Shown here: positions 6,740 to 12,514 of the stretch, in pieces
How the letters are laid out: each line of letters opens with the position of its first letter
Numbering within the stretch: the stretch's first letter is position 1
Source of the DNA: an uncultured Microbacteriaceae bacterium
Lineage (GTDB): Bacteria; Actinomycetota; Actinomycetes; Actinomycetales; Microbacteriaceae
Direction: 5' to 3'
Assembly (NCBI GenBank): GCA_903907615.1
Contig: CAIVOR010000090.1
Span: forward strand, 1 to 12,514
DNA: 12,514 nt
The notes under the pieces: generated by a model
Told to the model about the DNA's origin: nothing
The model's database searches: none
What the model saw: only the letters and a program-made list of their open reading frames with translations
Position numbers and translations under genes: made by a program

Positions 6740-7753
6740 ATGGCTATGCGGGTTATCACGGGAGCGTCGTTGCCCTCACTCTCACGCGTTGTTGCTCCCG
6801 AACGCCAGCCCGTTCGAGTCGCTGCCCTCCAATTGCACTGGGTGCCTGACCCCGACGTGCACACGGCAAACGTTCGCGAGGGCATCCGCTTGGCGGCGGA
6901 GGCAGGGTCGCAGATTGTTTTTTTGCCGGAGCTCACGCTGAGTCGCTACATGGCCGATGCACGGCCTGAGGGTCTTCCTCGGGCCTCGGCGGAGTCACTG
7001 ACAGCCGGGCCCACCTTCGCGCTGGCCGCAGAGGCGGCGCGCGAGCACGGCATCTGGGTACACGCGAGTCTCTACGAATCGGTTGAGCTCGACGACGGCC
7101 GCGGTTACAACACGGCCATTCTGGTCAATCCGGCGGGCAACGTGCACGGGCGCACACGCAAACTGCACATTCCCGTGACTGCGGGGTATTACGAAGACGA
7201 ATACTTTGCCGCCGGCCCCGAGAACGACCCCTACCCCGTTTACGATGTGACGGCCGGGTCCACGCCGTTGAAGCTGGGCATGCCCACGTGCTGGGACGAG
7301 TGGTTTCCCGAGGTTGCTCGCGCGTATTCATTGGCCGGCGCCGAGGTGCTCGTGTACCCCACGGCCATTGGCAGCGAACCGGACCATCCCGAGTTTGACA
7401 CCGCCCCGCTGTGGCGACAGGTGATCACCGCCAACGGCATCAACAGCGGAACGTTTATGGTGGTACCCAATCGCTGGGGCAACGAGGGTCTTCTCCACTT
7501 TTACGGTTCGTCCTTCATCTCCGACCCCTACGGACGCGTTCTTGTTGAGGCCGGTCGCGCCGAGGACGCCGTGTTGGTGGCCGACCTCGACCTCGACCAG
7601 CGCCGCGACTGGCTCGACCTGTTTCCGTTCCTCGCCACGCGCCGACCCGATACCTACGGCACGTTGGCCCAGCCGGTCGCGAATCCGCGAGGAACGGACG
7701 GTCAGGGTGTTGACGGGGGCATTGCGGGGGTTAACTCCAACCGCACGGCTTAG
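6740..7753 (+). CDS. Carbon-nitrogen hydrolase, nitrilase superfamily (N-carbamoylputrescine amidase-like)
   Basis: A 337-residue cytoplasmic enzyme hydrolysing a C-N bond of an amide or carbamoyl compound. The Glu-Lys-Cys triad is visible: Glu64 in FLPELTLSRY, Lys141 in RTRKLHIP and Cys184 in PTCWDEWFPE. The phrases GYYEDEYFAAG after the Lys, CWDEWFPEVAR at the nucleophile and FYGSSFISDPYG near residue 255 resemble the N-carbamoylputrescine amidase (AguB) and beta-ureidopropionase branches, but substrate choice is not certain. About 25 residues precede the usual first strand (VRVAALQLHW), and there is a Gly-rich C-terminal tail, so it is longer than the roughly 290-300 residues common in the family. 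ATG 6740 is preceded by GGAG (6728-6731) with 8-base spacing, inside the end of the transporter gene. The frame is open far upstream, but that part is only a shadow of the transporter. Confidence 0.9.
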   Translation: MAMRVITGASLPSLSRVVAPERQPVRVAALQLHWVPDPDVHTANVREGIRLAAEAGSQIVFLPELTLSRYMADARPEGLPRASAESLTAGPTFALAAEAAREHGIWVHASLYESVELDDGRGYNTAILVNPAGNVHGRTRKLHIPVTAGYYEDEYFAAGPENDPYPVYDVTAGSTPLKLGMPTCWDEWFPEVARAYSLAGAEVLVYPTAIGSEPDHPEFDTAPLWRQVITANGINSGTFMVVPNRWGNEGLLHFYGSSFISDPYGRVLVEAGRAEDAVLVADLDLDQRRDWLDLFPFLATRRPDTYGTLAQPVANPRGTDGQGVDGGIAGVNSNRTA

Positions 7754-7782
7754 GCTGAGGGCGACCCGTCGAAAGGGGCCGC

Positions 7783-8502
7783 GTGGCAGACACCGAAGAC
7801 TTTGAGCCACGCGTGCCGAGCCTTCCGCTGCTGGAGGCTGCTGCTCCGCTGCCCGAAGACGAGCCCAAGCCGCTCTGGCGCGGCTGGATTCACGCGGGCA
7901 CTCTGCCCGTGGCCATTGCCGCGGGAATCGTGCTCGTCGTGCTGGCCGACGGATTTTCGGCCAAGTGGAGTTCGGCCGTCTTTGCCCTCACCTCAATCCT
8001 GCTTTTCGGGATCTCGTCGCTCTATCACCGCTTCAACTGGAAGCCACGCACGCGGGTGCTCCTCAAGCGCTTTGATCACGCCAACATCTTTCTCCTGATT
8101 GCCGGCACCTACACGCCGCTCGCTGTCATGGCCCTGCCCTTCGATAAGGGCTTCCTTCTGCTGATTCTCGTGTGGAGCGGCGCGTTGTTGGGCATCGGTT
8201 TCCGCATGTTTTGGATTCACGCGCCGCGCTGGCTTTATGTTCCTCTCTACTTGTTGCTGGGCTGGGCGGCCATGATGTACGTCGTCGATCTGGTCAATGC
8301 CAATGTGGCCATGATGGTGCTCATCATGATTGGTGGCGCTGCCTACACCGCCGGTGCGGTGATGTACGCCATGAAGCGCCCCAACCCGGTGCCGGGCGTC
8401 TTCGGCTTCCACGAGATCTTTCACACGCTCACGCTGGTGGCGTTCTTGTGCCACTGGACCGCCGTGCTCCTCATTGCCCTGAACCCCGCGTACTTCTGGT
8501 AG
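7783..8502 (+). CDS. Hemolysin III / PAQR family membrane protein
   Basis: A 239-residue integral membrane protein of the hemolysin III (TrhA/YqfA) branch of the PAQR superfamily. After a polar, acidic N-terminus of about 30 residues come seven hydrophobic segments. The conserved metal-site residues are all present: SSLYHR with His82, FDHANIFLLIAGTYTP with Asp98 and His99, and HEIFHTLTLVAFLCHW with His210, His214 and His224. This pattern suggests a zinc-dependent membrane hydrolase-like centre as in eukaryotic PAQR receptors; the bacterial role is linked to membrane-lipid homeostasis and only loosely to haemolysis. GTG 7783 has a GAAAGGGG site (7771-7778) a few bases upstream. It follows the amidohydrolase by 29 bases in the same direction and ends 10 bases before a strong terminator, so it is probably the last gene of that transcript. 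The N-terminal 30 residues are an extension compared with short members. Confidence 0.93.
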   Translation: MADTEDFEPRVPSLPLLEAAAPLPEDEPKPLWRGWIHAGTLPVAIAAGIVLVVLADGFSAKWSSAVFALTSILLFGISSLYHRFNWKPRTRVLLKRFDHANIFLLIAGTYTPLAVMALPFDKGFLLLILVWSGALLGIGFRMFWIHAPRWLYVPLYLLLGWAAMMYVVDLVNANVAMMVLIMIGGAAYTAGAVMYAMKRPNPVPGVFGFHEIFHTLTLVAFLCHWTAVLLIALNPAYFW

Positions 8503-8512
8503 CGACCGCACG

Positions 8513-8547
8513 AAAAGGGCCCCGAGGATTCACCCCGAGGCCCTTTT
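8513..8547. terminator. Bidirectional intrinsic terminator between convergent genes
   Basis: A 15-base stem (8513-8527 with 8533-8547) with two mismatches and a five-base ATTCA loop. The outer nine pairs AAAAGGGCC/GGCCCTTTT are perfect. The A4 and T4 ends give a short T-run on either strand. It lies between the stop of the hemolysin III gene (8502, +) and the stop of the surface-protein gene (8559, -), so it can end both transcripts. Confidence 0.85.
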
Positions 8548-8558
8548 GTTGATGGAGA

Positions 8559-10093
8559 TTACCGGCGACGGTTGCGCCGGCGACGTGCGTTGTCTTCCAT
8601 GCGGGTGAGCATGGCGTCAAGTTCGGCCATGCGAGCCGAGACCTTGCTGTTCACGGCGAGGAAGCCAAGCTGGCGACGGCCGCGGAAGATGAAGAGTCCG
8701 GCGAGGTAGAGCACGAGAGCCGAGCCGAGGGTGATTCCCACGATCTTGAGCGAGGTTCCCGTGTCGGGCAGGCCGCTGTTTCCGCCCTCAGAACCGCCGC
8801 CAGCTCCGCCGCCGGTCCCGCCGCCACCACCACCCGAGCCACCCTCACCGATGGTGATGGTGACCGTCGTGGTGGCCACACCGGAATCCGATCCGGTAGC
8901 TGTCACGGTGTACGAGAGCTCAGCCTGAGCCGCCGTGGGGGTGCCCGAGATGACACCGGTTGAGGTGTCCAGGGTCAAGCCGGCGGGCAGGTCGGGGCTC
9001 ACCGAATAAGTGATGGGCGCGGTGAGGCCGGTGGGCGTAAACGCCGTGGTGGGAGTGATGGCGGTACCAGCGGTACCCGACAACGTCTGCGTTGCGGGGC
9101 TGAGCGCCGGAGGCGTGCTCGTCACATTGATCGACGTGCTGACGTCTTTCAGCATCGCGCCACGGTTCGTTGAGGATGCTGAGATGCTGCTGTCTGACAG
9201 CGCGACAGAACCAGCGTTCGTAAACGTCACCGGGACCGTGATCTCACAGGTGCCCTCCGTTTCGTGTCCGGTTCCACCGAGCGATCCGCCCGAAACAATG
9301 ACGCTCGATGAACCCGAAACGGTTGCATCGCGGCAGGTGTTTGCCGAGGCGGTGCCAACGGTTGTTCCGGCCGGCAGATCGAGGGTGTAGCCAATGCCGG
9401 TGTATGTCTGGAACACGCCGGCACGCAGAATCTGCGTGTTCGAAATGGTGATGACCAGATTGGTCGGCGAACCGGGCGCTACCGAAGAGTCAGCGAATGC
9501 CGCGCTCACAGTTGGGACGACCGGGAAAAGTTTGTAAACAATCTGCTTCCAGTTCCATCCCGGGGTTGACCCGCAAGAACTGCCTTGATCGTAAACGAAG
9601 TTTCCGACTTCACCGGTAACAGCCGACGTCATGGTTGCCGTCATTTGGGGCAGGCCGAGGGTAACACCAGTCCATGAGCCAGGGTCTGACGCGTTCACCT
9701 TGATGCATTGACGGTCATATCCAGGAACCGAGTAGTTTGCTCCAGCCGTCGGAGCCCGCATCCCCGCCGTGTTGGGCGATGGGGAATTCGTTGCGCCGAC
9801 GTAGACGTAGACGCTGCCGTAGTTCCAGGCATACGCGGGATACGGAGACGCGTAACCGTAGGAGAAGTTCGAGTTGCAGTTCGCGTAATTGATAGTGATG
9901 ACGTCGTCGTCGAACATGTAGCGCGTGTTATAGGTGTTTCCCGTGTGCGACGCATCGTGGCAGTCTTGGCTCTCAACCGTGTTGGACGTTGCGACAACTT
10001 CGGAGGTGTCGGCAAAGGCCGCGAGGGGAGTAGCGGTAACTCCCACAATGAGAGCGCTAGCCTAGCGCTAACCAGGGCAATTCGACGGTTCAC
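8559..10093 (-). CDS. Secreted, LPDTG-anchored Ig-like surface protein; frameshift in the signal peptide
   Basis: Most of this gene is one open frame (10046 to 8559, 495 residues). Residues in that numbering: a cysteine-containing, Tyr/Asn-rich N-terminal region (13-172; Cys29, 57, 114, 158), a beta-rich segment resembling the conserved-repeat/DUF7933 type (about 178-310; Cys238 and 267), a putative Ig domain (He_PIG-like, about 313-400, with LPAGLTLDTSTGVISGTP), a Gly-rich linker (400-425), LPDTG (426-430), one membrane helix (about 434-454) and an unusually long basic tail ending RRRRNRRR. The long frame itself lacks the start of a signal peptide. The likely true start is GTG 10093, with AAGGAA 7 bases before it, giving MNRRIALVSA in another frame. 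One added base near 10061 joins the two into MNRRIALVSASASALIVG...PLAAFA, a normal signal peptide, and yields 511 residues. No sortase gene is in view. Confidence 0.8.
8757..8771 (-). other. LPDTG sortase-recognition motif codons
   Basis: These bases encode LPDTG (LPxTG consensus), preceded by a Gly/Ser linker and followed by a hydrophobic helix and Arg residues. This is the standard cell-wall sorting arrangement, except that the cytoplasmic tail is about 40 residues long. Confidence 0.8.
10053..10069. repeat. 17-base near-perfect palindrome, probable decayed (AGCGCT)3 repeat, at the frameshift site
   Basis: On the minus strand this reads AGCGCTAG-G-CTAGCGCT: two 8-base complementary arms with a single central base. 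Adding one C at the centre gives exactly three copies of AGCGCT, which in frame encode Ser-Ala-Ser-Ala-Ser-Ala inside a signal-peptide hydrophobic core and restore the reading frame of the surface protein. Two CTAG tetramers, generally scarce in bacterial DNA, also lie here. Confidence 0.75.
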
Positions 10094-10100
10094 GTGACGG

Positions 10101-10106
10101 TTCCTT
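10101..10106 (-). promoter_or_regulatory. Ribosome binding site AAGGAA for the surface-protein gene
   Basis: On the minus strand AAGGAA ends seven bases before GTG 10093. This is much better than anything upstream of the in-frame GTG at 10046, so it is the main evidence that translation begins at 10093, upstream of the frameshift. Confidence 0.7.
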
Positions 10107-10126
10107 TTTCCTCGAAAACAGCGAAG

Positions 10127-10139
10127 GTGGTCGCACCAC
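10127..10139. repeat. Small inverted repeat in the leader of the surface-protein gene
   Basis: GTGGT-CGC-ACCAC is a perfect 5-base inverted repeat with a three-base loop, about 35 bases upstream of GTG 10093 on the minus strand. It could be a small hairpin in the 5' untranslated region or part of an operator. Nothing else supports a role. Confidence 0.25.
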
Positions 10140-10207
10140 AGCGCCTCGCACCTAGAAAGCGAGTTTACACAGGCCCATCCGCTTTAGGTATTTAGCGCAG
10201 AGCCTGA

Positions 10208-10945
10208 TTACAGCCCGAAGTCGCCAAAATCACCGAAACCGCCGAAATCGCCGAGACCCCCATCGCCCAGGCCACCGGCATCGGCACCACCATCGAAGCC
10301 GCCGTCGGCCGAGACGAATTCCCCCGATGAGTCACCGGCGTCTCCGGCCGATCCGCTGTCCCCCGAAGAATTGTCTCCCGACGCACCGTCTCCCGAACCA
10401 GCGTCGGCGCCACTCGCATCAGTGCCGCCCGCATCCGCGCCCAGGGGGCCGGGAAGAAACGCGCTCATCATGGTGGAGGCAATGACGTAGCCCGCAATGC
10501 TTCCCAACAGTGAGCTGCCAAACATCGAGCCGAACCCGGGGGCGCCGCCAGCCACGGCCCCGCCGCCGCCGGCACCGCCGGCTGCGCTGTTTACTGCGCT
10601 GACGTTGGTCAGCGATTTTTCCATCGTGCCCGGTCGGCGCATTTCAGAGCGAGTGGCTGACACGGCAAGCGAGTGGGCATCGTCGGCCGCGGGAGCCTCG
10701 CCGCGAGGTGCGTCTGCCGAGAGTTGCGCAAACAGCATCTTGCGCTGCTCGGGTGTCAGATTGGCGAAAGCCTCCTCGTGCACCCTCTCAATCGTTTCGG
10801 GCGGAGCGGTTCGCAAGAGGTAACGGTAACGTTCGACCGCGATTTCATCCTGCGATCTCGCGGCCGAGGCGGCCCGTACCTTCTTGGTGGTCTCGCGGTA
10901 TTCGTCTTCTGAACTGGTTCCAAAGAGACGGTCAAGAAATCCCAT
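10208..10945 (-). CDS. Uncharacterised protein with helical N-terminus, Gly-rich hydrophobic centre and Asp/Gly/Phe-rich tail
   Basis: I do not recognise a named family with confidence. The 245 residues fall into three parts. Residues 1-80 are charged and helical: MGFLDRLFG, then IAVERYRYLLRTAPPETIERVHEEAFANLTPEQRKMLFAQL, a pattern I associate with conserved actinobacterial hypothetical proteins. Residues 120-166 are Gly/Ala-rich and turn into a hydrophobic segment (SMFGSSLLGSIAGYVIASTMMSAFLPG) with spaced small residues, possibly a membrane-associated Gly-zipper helix. Residues 168-245 are acidic low complexity (Asp, Gly, Ser, Ala) ending in GDFGGFGDFGDFGL. No signal peptide is seen. ATG 10945 has only a poor ribosome-binding site, so the start is moderately sure. 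It is divergent from the UPF0303 gene (70 bases apart) and upstream of, and parallel with, the surface-protein gene, separated by 114 bases. Codon use is GC-rich throughout, as expected of a native gene. Confidence 0.8.
   Translation of the reverse strand: MGFLDRLFGTSSEDEYRETTKKVRAASAARSQDEIAVERYRYLLRTAPPETIERVHEEAFANLTPEQRKMLFAQLSADAPRGEAPAADDAHSLAVSATRSEMRRPGTMEKSLTNVSAVNSAAGGAGGGGAVAGGAPGFGSMFGSSLLGSIAGYVIASTMMSAFLPGPLGADAGGTDASGADAGSGDGASGDNSSGDSGSAGDAGDSSGEFVSADGGFDGGADAGGLGDGGLGDFGGFGDFGDFGL
10211..10261 (-). repeat. Short degenerate tandem repeat encoding the GDFG/FGDFG tail
   Basis: The last codons of the unrecognised gene repeat a GGCGATTTCGG-like unit, encoding Gly-Leu-Gly-Asp-Phe-Gly-Gly-Phe-Gly-Asp-Phe-Gly-Asp-Phe-Gly-Leu. 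On the plus strand the repeat appears as variants of CCGAAATCGCCGA. It is low-complexity coding sequence, not a separate element. Confidence 0.6.
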
Positions 10946-11015
10946 GGCACCAAGTTAGGGAGCGATGCTGGGAAAAGCGTGAGACAAGCCGAACATGTTC
11001 CGCAGTCAAGGCACT

Positions 11016-11501
11016 ATGGTGATTTTCGTGTCCGCTACTGAGATTCCCGTCCTTGCCGAGGTGCCCGAACTCGAAGCCGAGTTTGCCCGCCTTCGCTTTG
11101 CCCACATGGACCACGAAACGGCCCTCGCCCTGGGCGAAGACCTCGTGCGACGCTCCCGGGAAAAGGGCTGGCCCATGGCCGTTTCGGTAAAACTCGGAGA
11201 CCACGAGGTGTTCCACGTGGCACTTCCGGGCGCACAACCCATCAATGACAACTGGATTCGCCGCAAGCGCAACCTTGTTGAACTGACTGGCGAGCCAAGT
11301 TTCTTGGTGGGTCAGCGCCTCGCTGCCGAAGGCAAAACGCTCGATGACCTCACACTGTCGGAGGTCGACTATGCACCCCACGGCGGCGGTTACCCCCTCA
11401 TCGTGGGCGACACTGTGGTGGGGTCAGTGATTGTCAGCGGAGTTCCGCAGCAGGATGACCACGCCCTCCTTGTCGAAGGTCTCTCAGCGCTCGCCGGTTA
11501 G
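11016..11501 (+). CDS. UPF0303 / heme-degrading-domain-like protein
   Basis: A small cytoplasmic protein of about 161 residues resembling the UPF0303 family, often annotated as heme-degrading domain-containing (GlcG/HbpS-like fold). Family marks are ALALGEDLVRRSREKGWPMAVSVKLGDHEVFHVALPG, the NDNWIRRKRNLVE segment with the Trp and basic residues that are almost always present, an AEGKTLDDLTLSEVDYAPHGGGYPLIV stretch, and the final VVGSVIVSGVPQQDDHALLVEGL. The biochemical role is not established; related folds bind heme or cobalamin. The start is uncertain. ATG 11016 follows AAGG (11008-11011) by four bases and gives the usual length; ATG 10995 (168 residues) and GTG 11028 (157) are alternatives. 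Its end overlaps the end of the convergent oxidoreductase gene by 18 bases, so neither gene has room for its own terminator. Confidence 0.85.
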   Translation: MVIFVSATEIPVLAEVPELEAEFARLRFAHMDHETALALGEDLVRRSREKGWPMAVSVKLGDHEVFHVALPGAQPINDNWIRRKRNLVELTGEPSFLVGQRLAAEGKTLDDLTLSEVDYAPHGGGYPLIVGDTVVGSVIVSGVPQQDDHALLVEGLSALAG

Positions 11502-12512
11502 AAAGGCGCCCACCTGGTGTCGCGCCTGCTGGATGAGGTCAATGTCGGCGACCGCCTGCGCGAGCGGGCGGAGGGGTGAATCCGTGAGGCCCTGTTCGAC
11601 AAAGGATGCGAGCGCCGTGGCCTGGTAGCACAGACCCTCGTGCGCCGCGATCCCCGAGGTGTCCTTCCACGTGGCCACGGGAGCAGAGTTGAACTCGGCC
11701 GGGAACAGCTGAAGTCCCGTGGGCGTGAAGAACGGACCATCAACGCGAATTAGTCCCGCGGTTCCGGCGATCGATGCCGCCGTGGGGGTGAACGACGACA
11801 GGGTGACGTTGGCGATTGCCTCGGCCCCGCTGGCATACGACATGAGGCTCGTCGTGGTGTCGTCAACGCCTGTGTCGGTAAGCGTGCCCACCGTGCTGAC
11901 GCTCTGGGCGTCGCCGAGCACGAGCGAGGTGAAAGCAAAGTTGTAGATTCCCAAGTCGAGAAGTGCGCCACCGCTGACCGGGCTTACCAGGCGAGGAATC
12001 ATGCGCAGGTCTTGTCCAAAATCTGTCAGTACCAACTCGATGTTGCCGAGCATGCCGTCGGCGAGGACCCGACGGATGATGTCCGACTGAGGCAGGTAGC
12101 GCGTCCACATTGCTTCCATGGCGAGTACGCCAGCGGCAGCGGCGGCAACGCGGATGGCCTCCGCATCGGCCGCGTTGAGAGCCATGGGCTTTTCGATCAG
12201 CACATGCTTGCCGGCGGCAATGGCCAACTCGGCGTGCGTGCGGTGAAACTCGTGCGTGGTGGCCACGTAGACCACGTCAACATCCGGGTGCTCAACGAGC
12301 TCCTGGTACGACGTGAGGGCGTGTTCAATTTGACGGGGTTTGGCGAAGGCTTCTGCCTTGCCTGGCGTCTGCGAGGCCACGGCAACAATCCGCTGACCAG
12401 TGTGCTTGTGCACCGAGTCGGCAAAGCTCTGCGCGATGCCACCGGGGCCGATGATGCCCCAACGCAGCCCGGGAACGCTGGCGGGATCGATGATGTGGGG
12501 AGCGGGGAGGGT
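11484..12512 (-). CDS. Gfo/Idh/MocA family oxidoreductase (5' end outside window)
   Basis: A NAD(P)-dependent sugar or polyol dehydrogenase-like protein; 342 residues are visible. The frame is open to the right edge: TLPAPHIIDPASVPG, then LRWGIIGPGGIAQSF, which carries the Rossmann Gly motif G-x-x-G-x-G (visible residues 19-24). The real start is therefore beyond the window, and the internal GTG at 12413, after this motif, would give a non-functional fragment. Other marks: the dinucleotide-domain end VYVATTHEFHRTHAELAIAAGKHVLIEKPMALN with catalytic-type Lys in EKP (107-109), and MWTRYLPQSDIIRRVLADGMLGNI. The DxGxH motif appears as GGALLDLGIYNF, with Tyr in place of His, as in the dimeric dihydrodiol dehydrogenase-like subgroup. 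Length is normal (about 330-350). The substrate is unknown. It converges with the UPF0303 gene and overlaps its end by 18 bases. Confidence 0.92.
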   Translation of the reverse strand, partial: TLPAPHIIDPASVPGLRWGIIGPGGIAQSFADSVHKHTGQRIVAVASQTPGKAEAFAKPRQIEHALTSYQELVEHPDVDVVYVATTHEFHRTHAELAIAAGKHVLIEKPMALNAADAEAIRVAAAAAGVLAMEAMWTRYLPQSDIIRRVLADGMLGNIELVLTDFGQDLRMIPRLVSPVSGGALLDLGIYNFAFTSLVLGDAQSVSTVGTLTDTGVDDTTTSLMSYASGAEAIANVTLSSFTPTAASIAGTAGLIRVDGPFFTPTGLQLFPAEFNSAPVATWKDTSGIAAHEGLCYQATALASFVEQGLTDSPLRPLAQAVADIDLIQQARHQVGAFLTGER

Positions 12513-12514
12513 GA

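Noticed and set aside
7328..7810. 160-residue minus-strand open frame over the end of the amidohydrolase gene
   Set aside because: It mirrors a strongly supported gene with intact catalytic residues; the product is Arg/Val/Gly-rich with no recognisable pattern.
7993..8511. 172-residue antisense frame in the hemolysin III gene
   Set aside because: Its His/Glu/Arg-rich product is the mirror of the membrane-segment codons. The plus strand shows all PAQR residues.
8731..8928. Pro-rich plus-strand frame opposite the Gly-rich linker
   Set aside because: It is simply the complement of Gly codons in the LPDTG protein's linker.
9695..10093. 132-residue minus-strand frame from GTG 10093 as a separate gene
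   Set aside because: Only its first about 10 codons make sense, as the start of the surface protein's signal peptide; the rest is an Arg/Thr-rich out-of-frame reading of that gene.
10162..10167. Possible minus-strand -10 box TAAACT, preceded by TG, for the surface-protein gene
   Set aside because: No matching -35 element at a suitable distance; one six-base match is too weak to list.

Overview
The window looks like a chromosomal piece of a high-GC Gram-positive bacterium (Actinomycetota; the gene content would suit a Microbacteriaceae-like organism, but this is inference). Reasons are GC-rich codon use in the right-hand two thirds, GTG/TTG starts, a sortase-type LPxTG surface protein, and small actinobacterial-type membrane and hypothetical proteins. 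No tRNA, rRNA, CRISPR array, insertion sequence or phage gene is visible.

Left block (1-5294, all + strand): the 3' end of a sugar-type solute-binding protein, a two-domain RbsA/MglA-type ATPase overlapping it by 13 bases, an RbsC-type permease, an Old Yellow Enzyme-type flavin oxidoreductase and a LysR regulator. This reads as one uptake-plus-reduction module with its own regulator; the substrate cannot be told from sequence. Its base composition is visibly poorer in GC than the rest.

Junction (5295-5684): about 145 bases without a convincing gene, then a short reading frame resembling only the C-terminal end of a GAP/SfLAP-type membrane protein. This suggests that the left block was inserted or rearranged next to an older chromosomal segment and cut that gene.

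Middle block (5685-8502, + strand, GC-rich): an AI-2E family membrane transporter, a nitrilase-superfamily amidohydrolase starting 5 bases after it, and a hemolysin III/PAQR-type membrane protein, closed by a strong bidirectional terminator at 8513-8547.

Right block: on the minus strand, a secreted and probably wall-anchored Ig-like protein with LPDTG, whose signal peptide is split by a one-base frameshift at a damaged hexamer repeat, and an unrecognised 245-residue protein with an Asp/Gly-rich tail. On the plus strand is a UPF0303 (heme-degrading-domain-like) protein, which converges with an 18-base overlap on a Gfo/Idh/MocA oxidoreductase whose start lies beyond the right edge. The most notable points are the signal-peptide frameshift, the composition break with the truncated membrane gene, and the transporter/ene-reductase module of unknown substrate.
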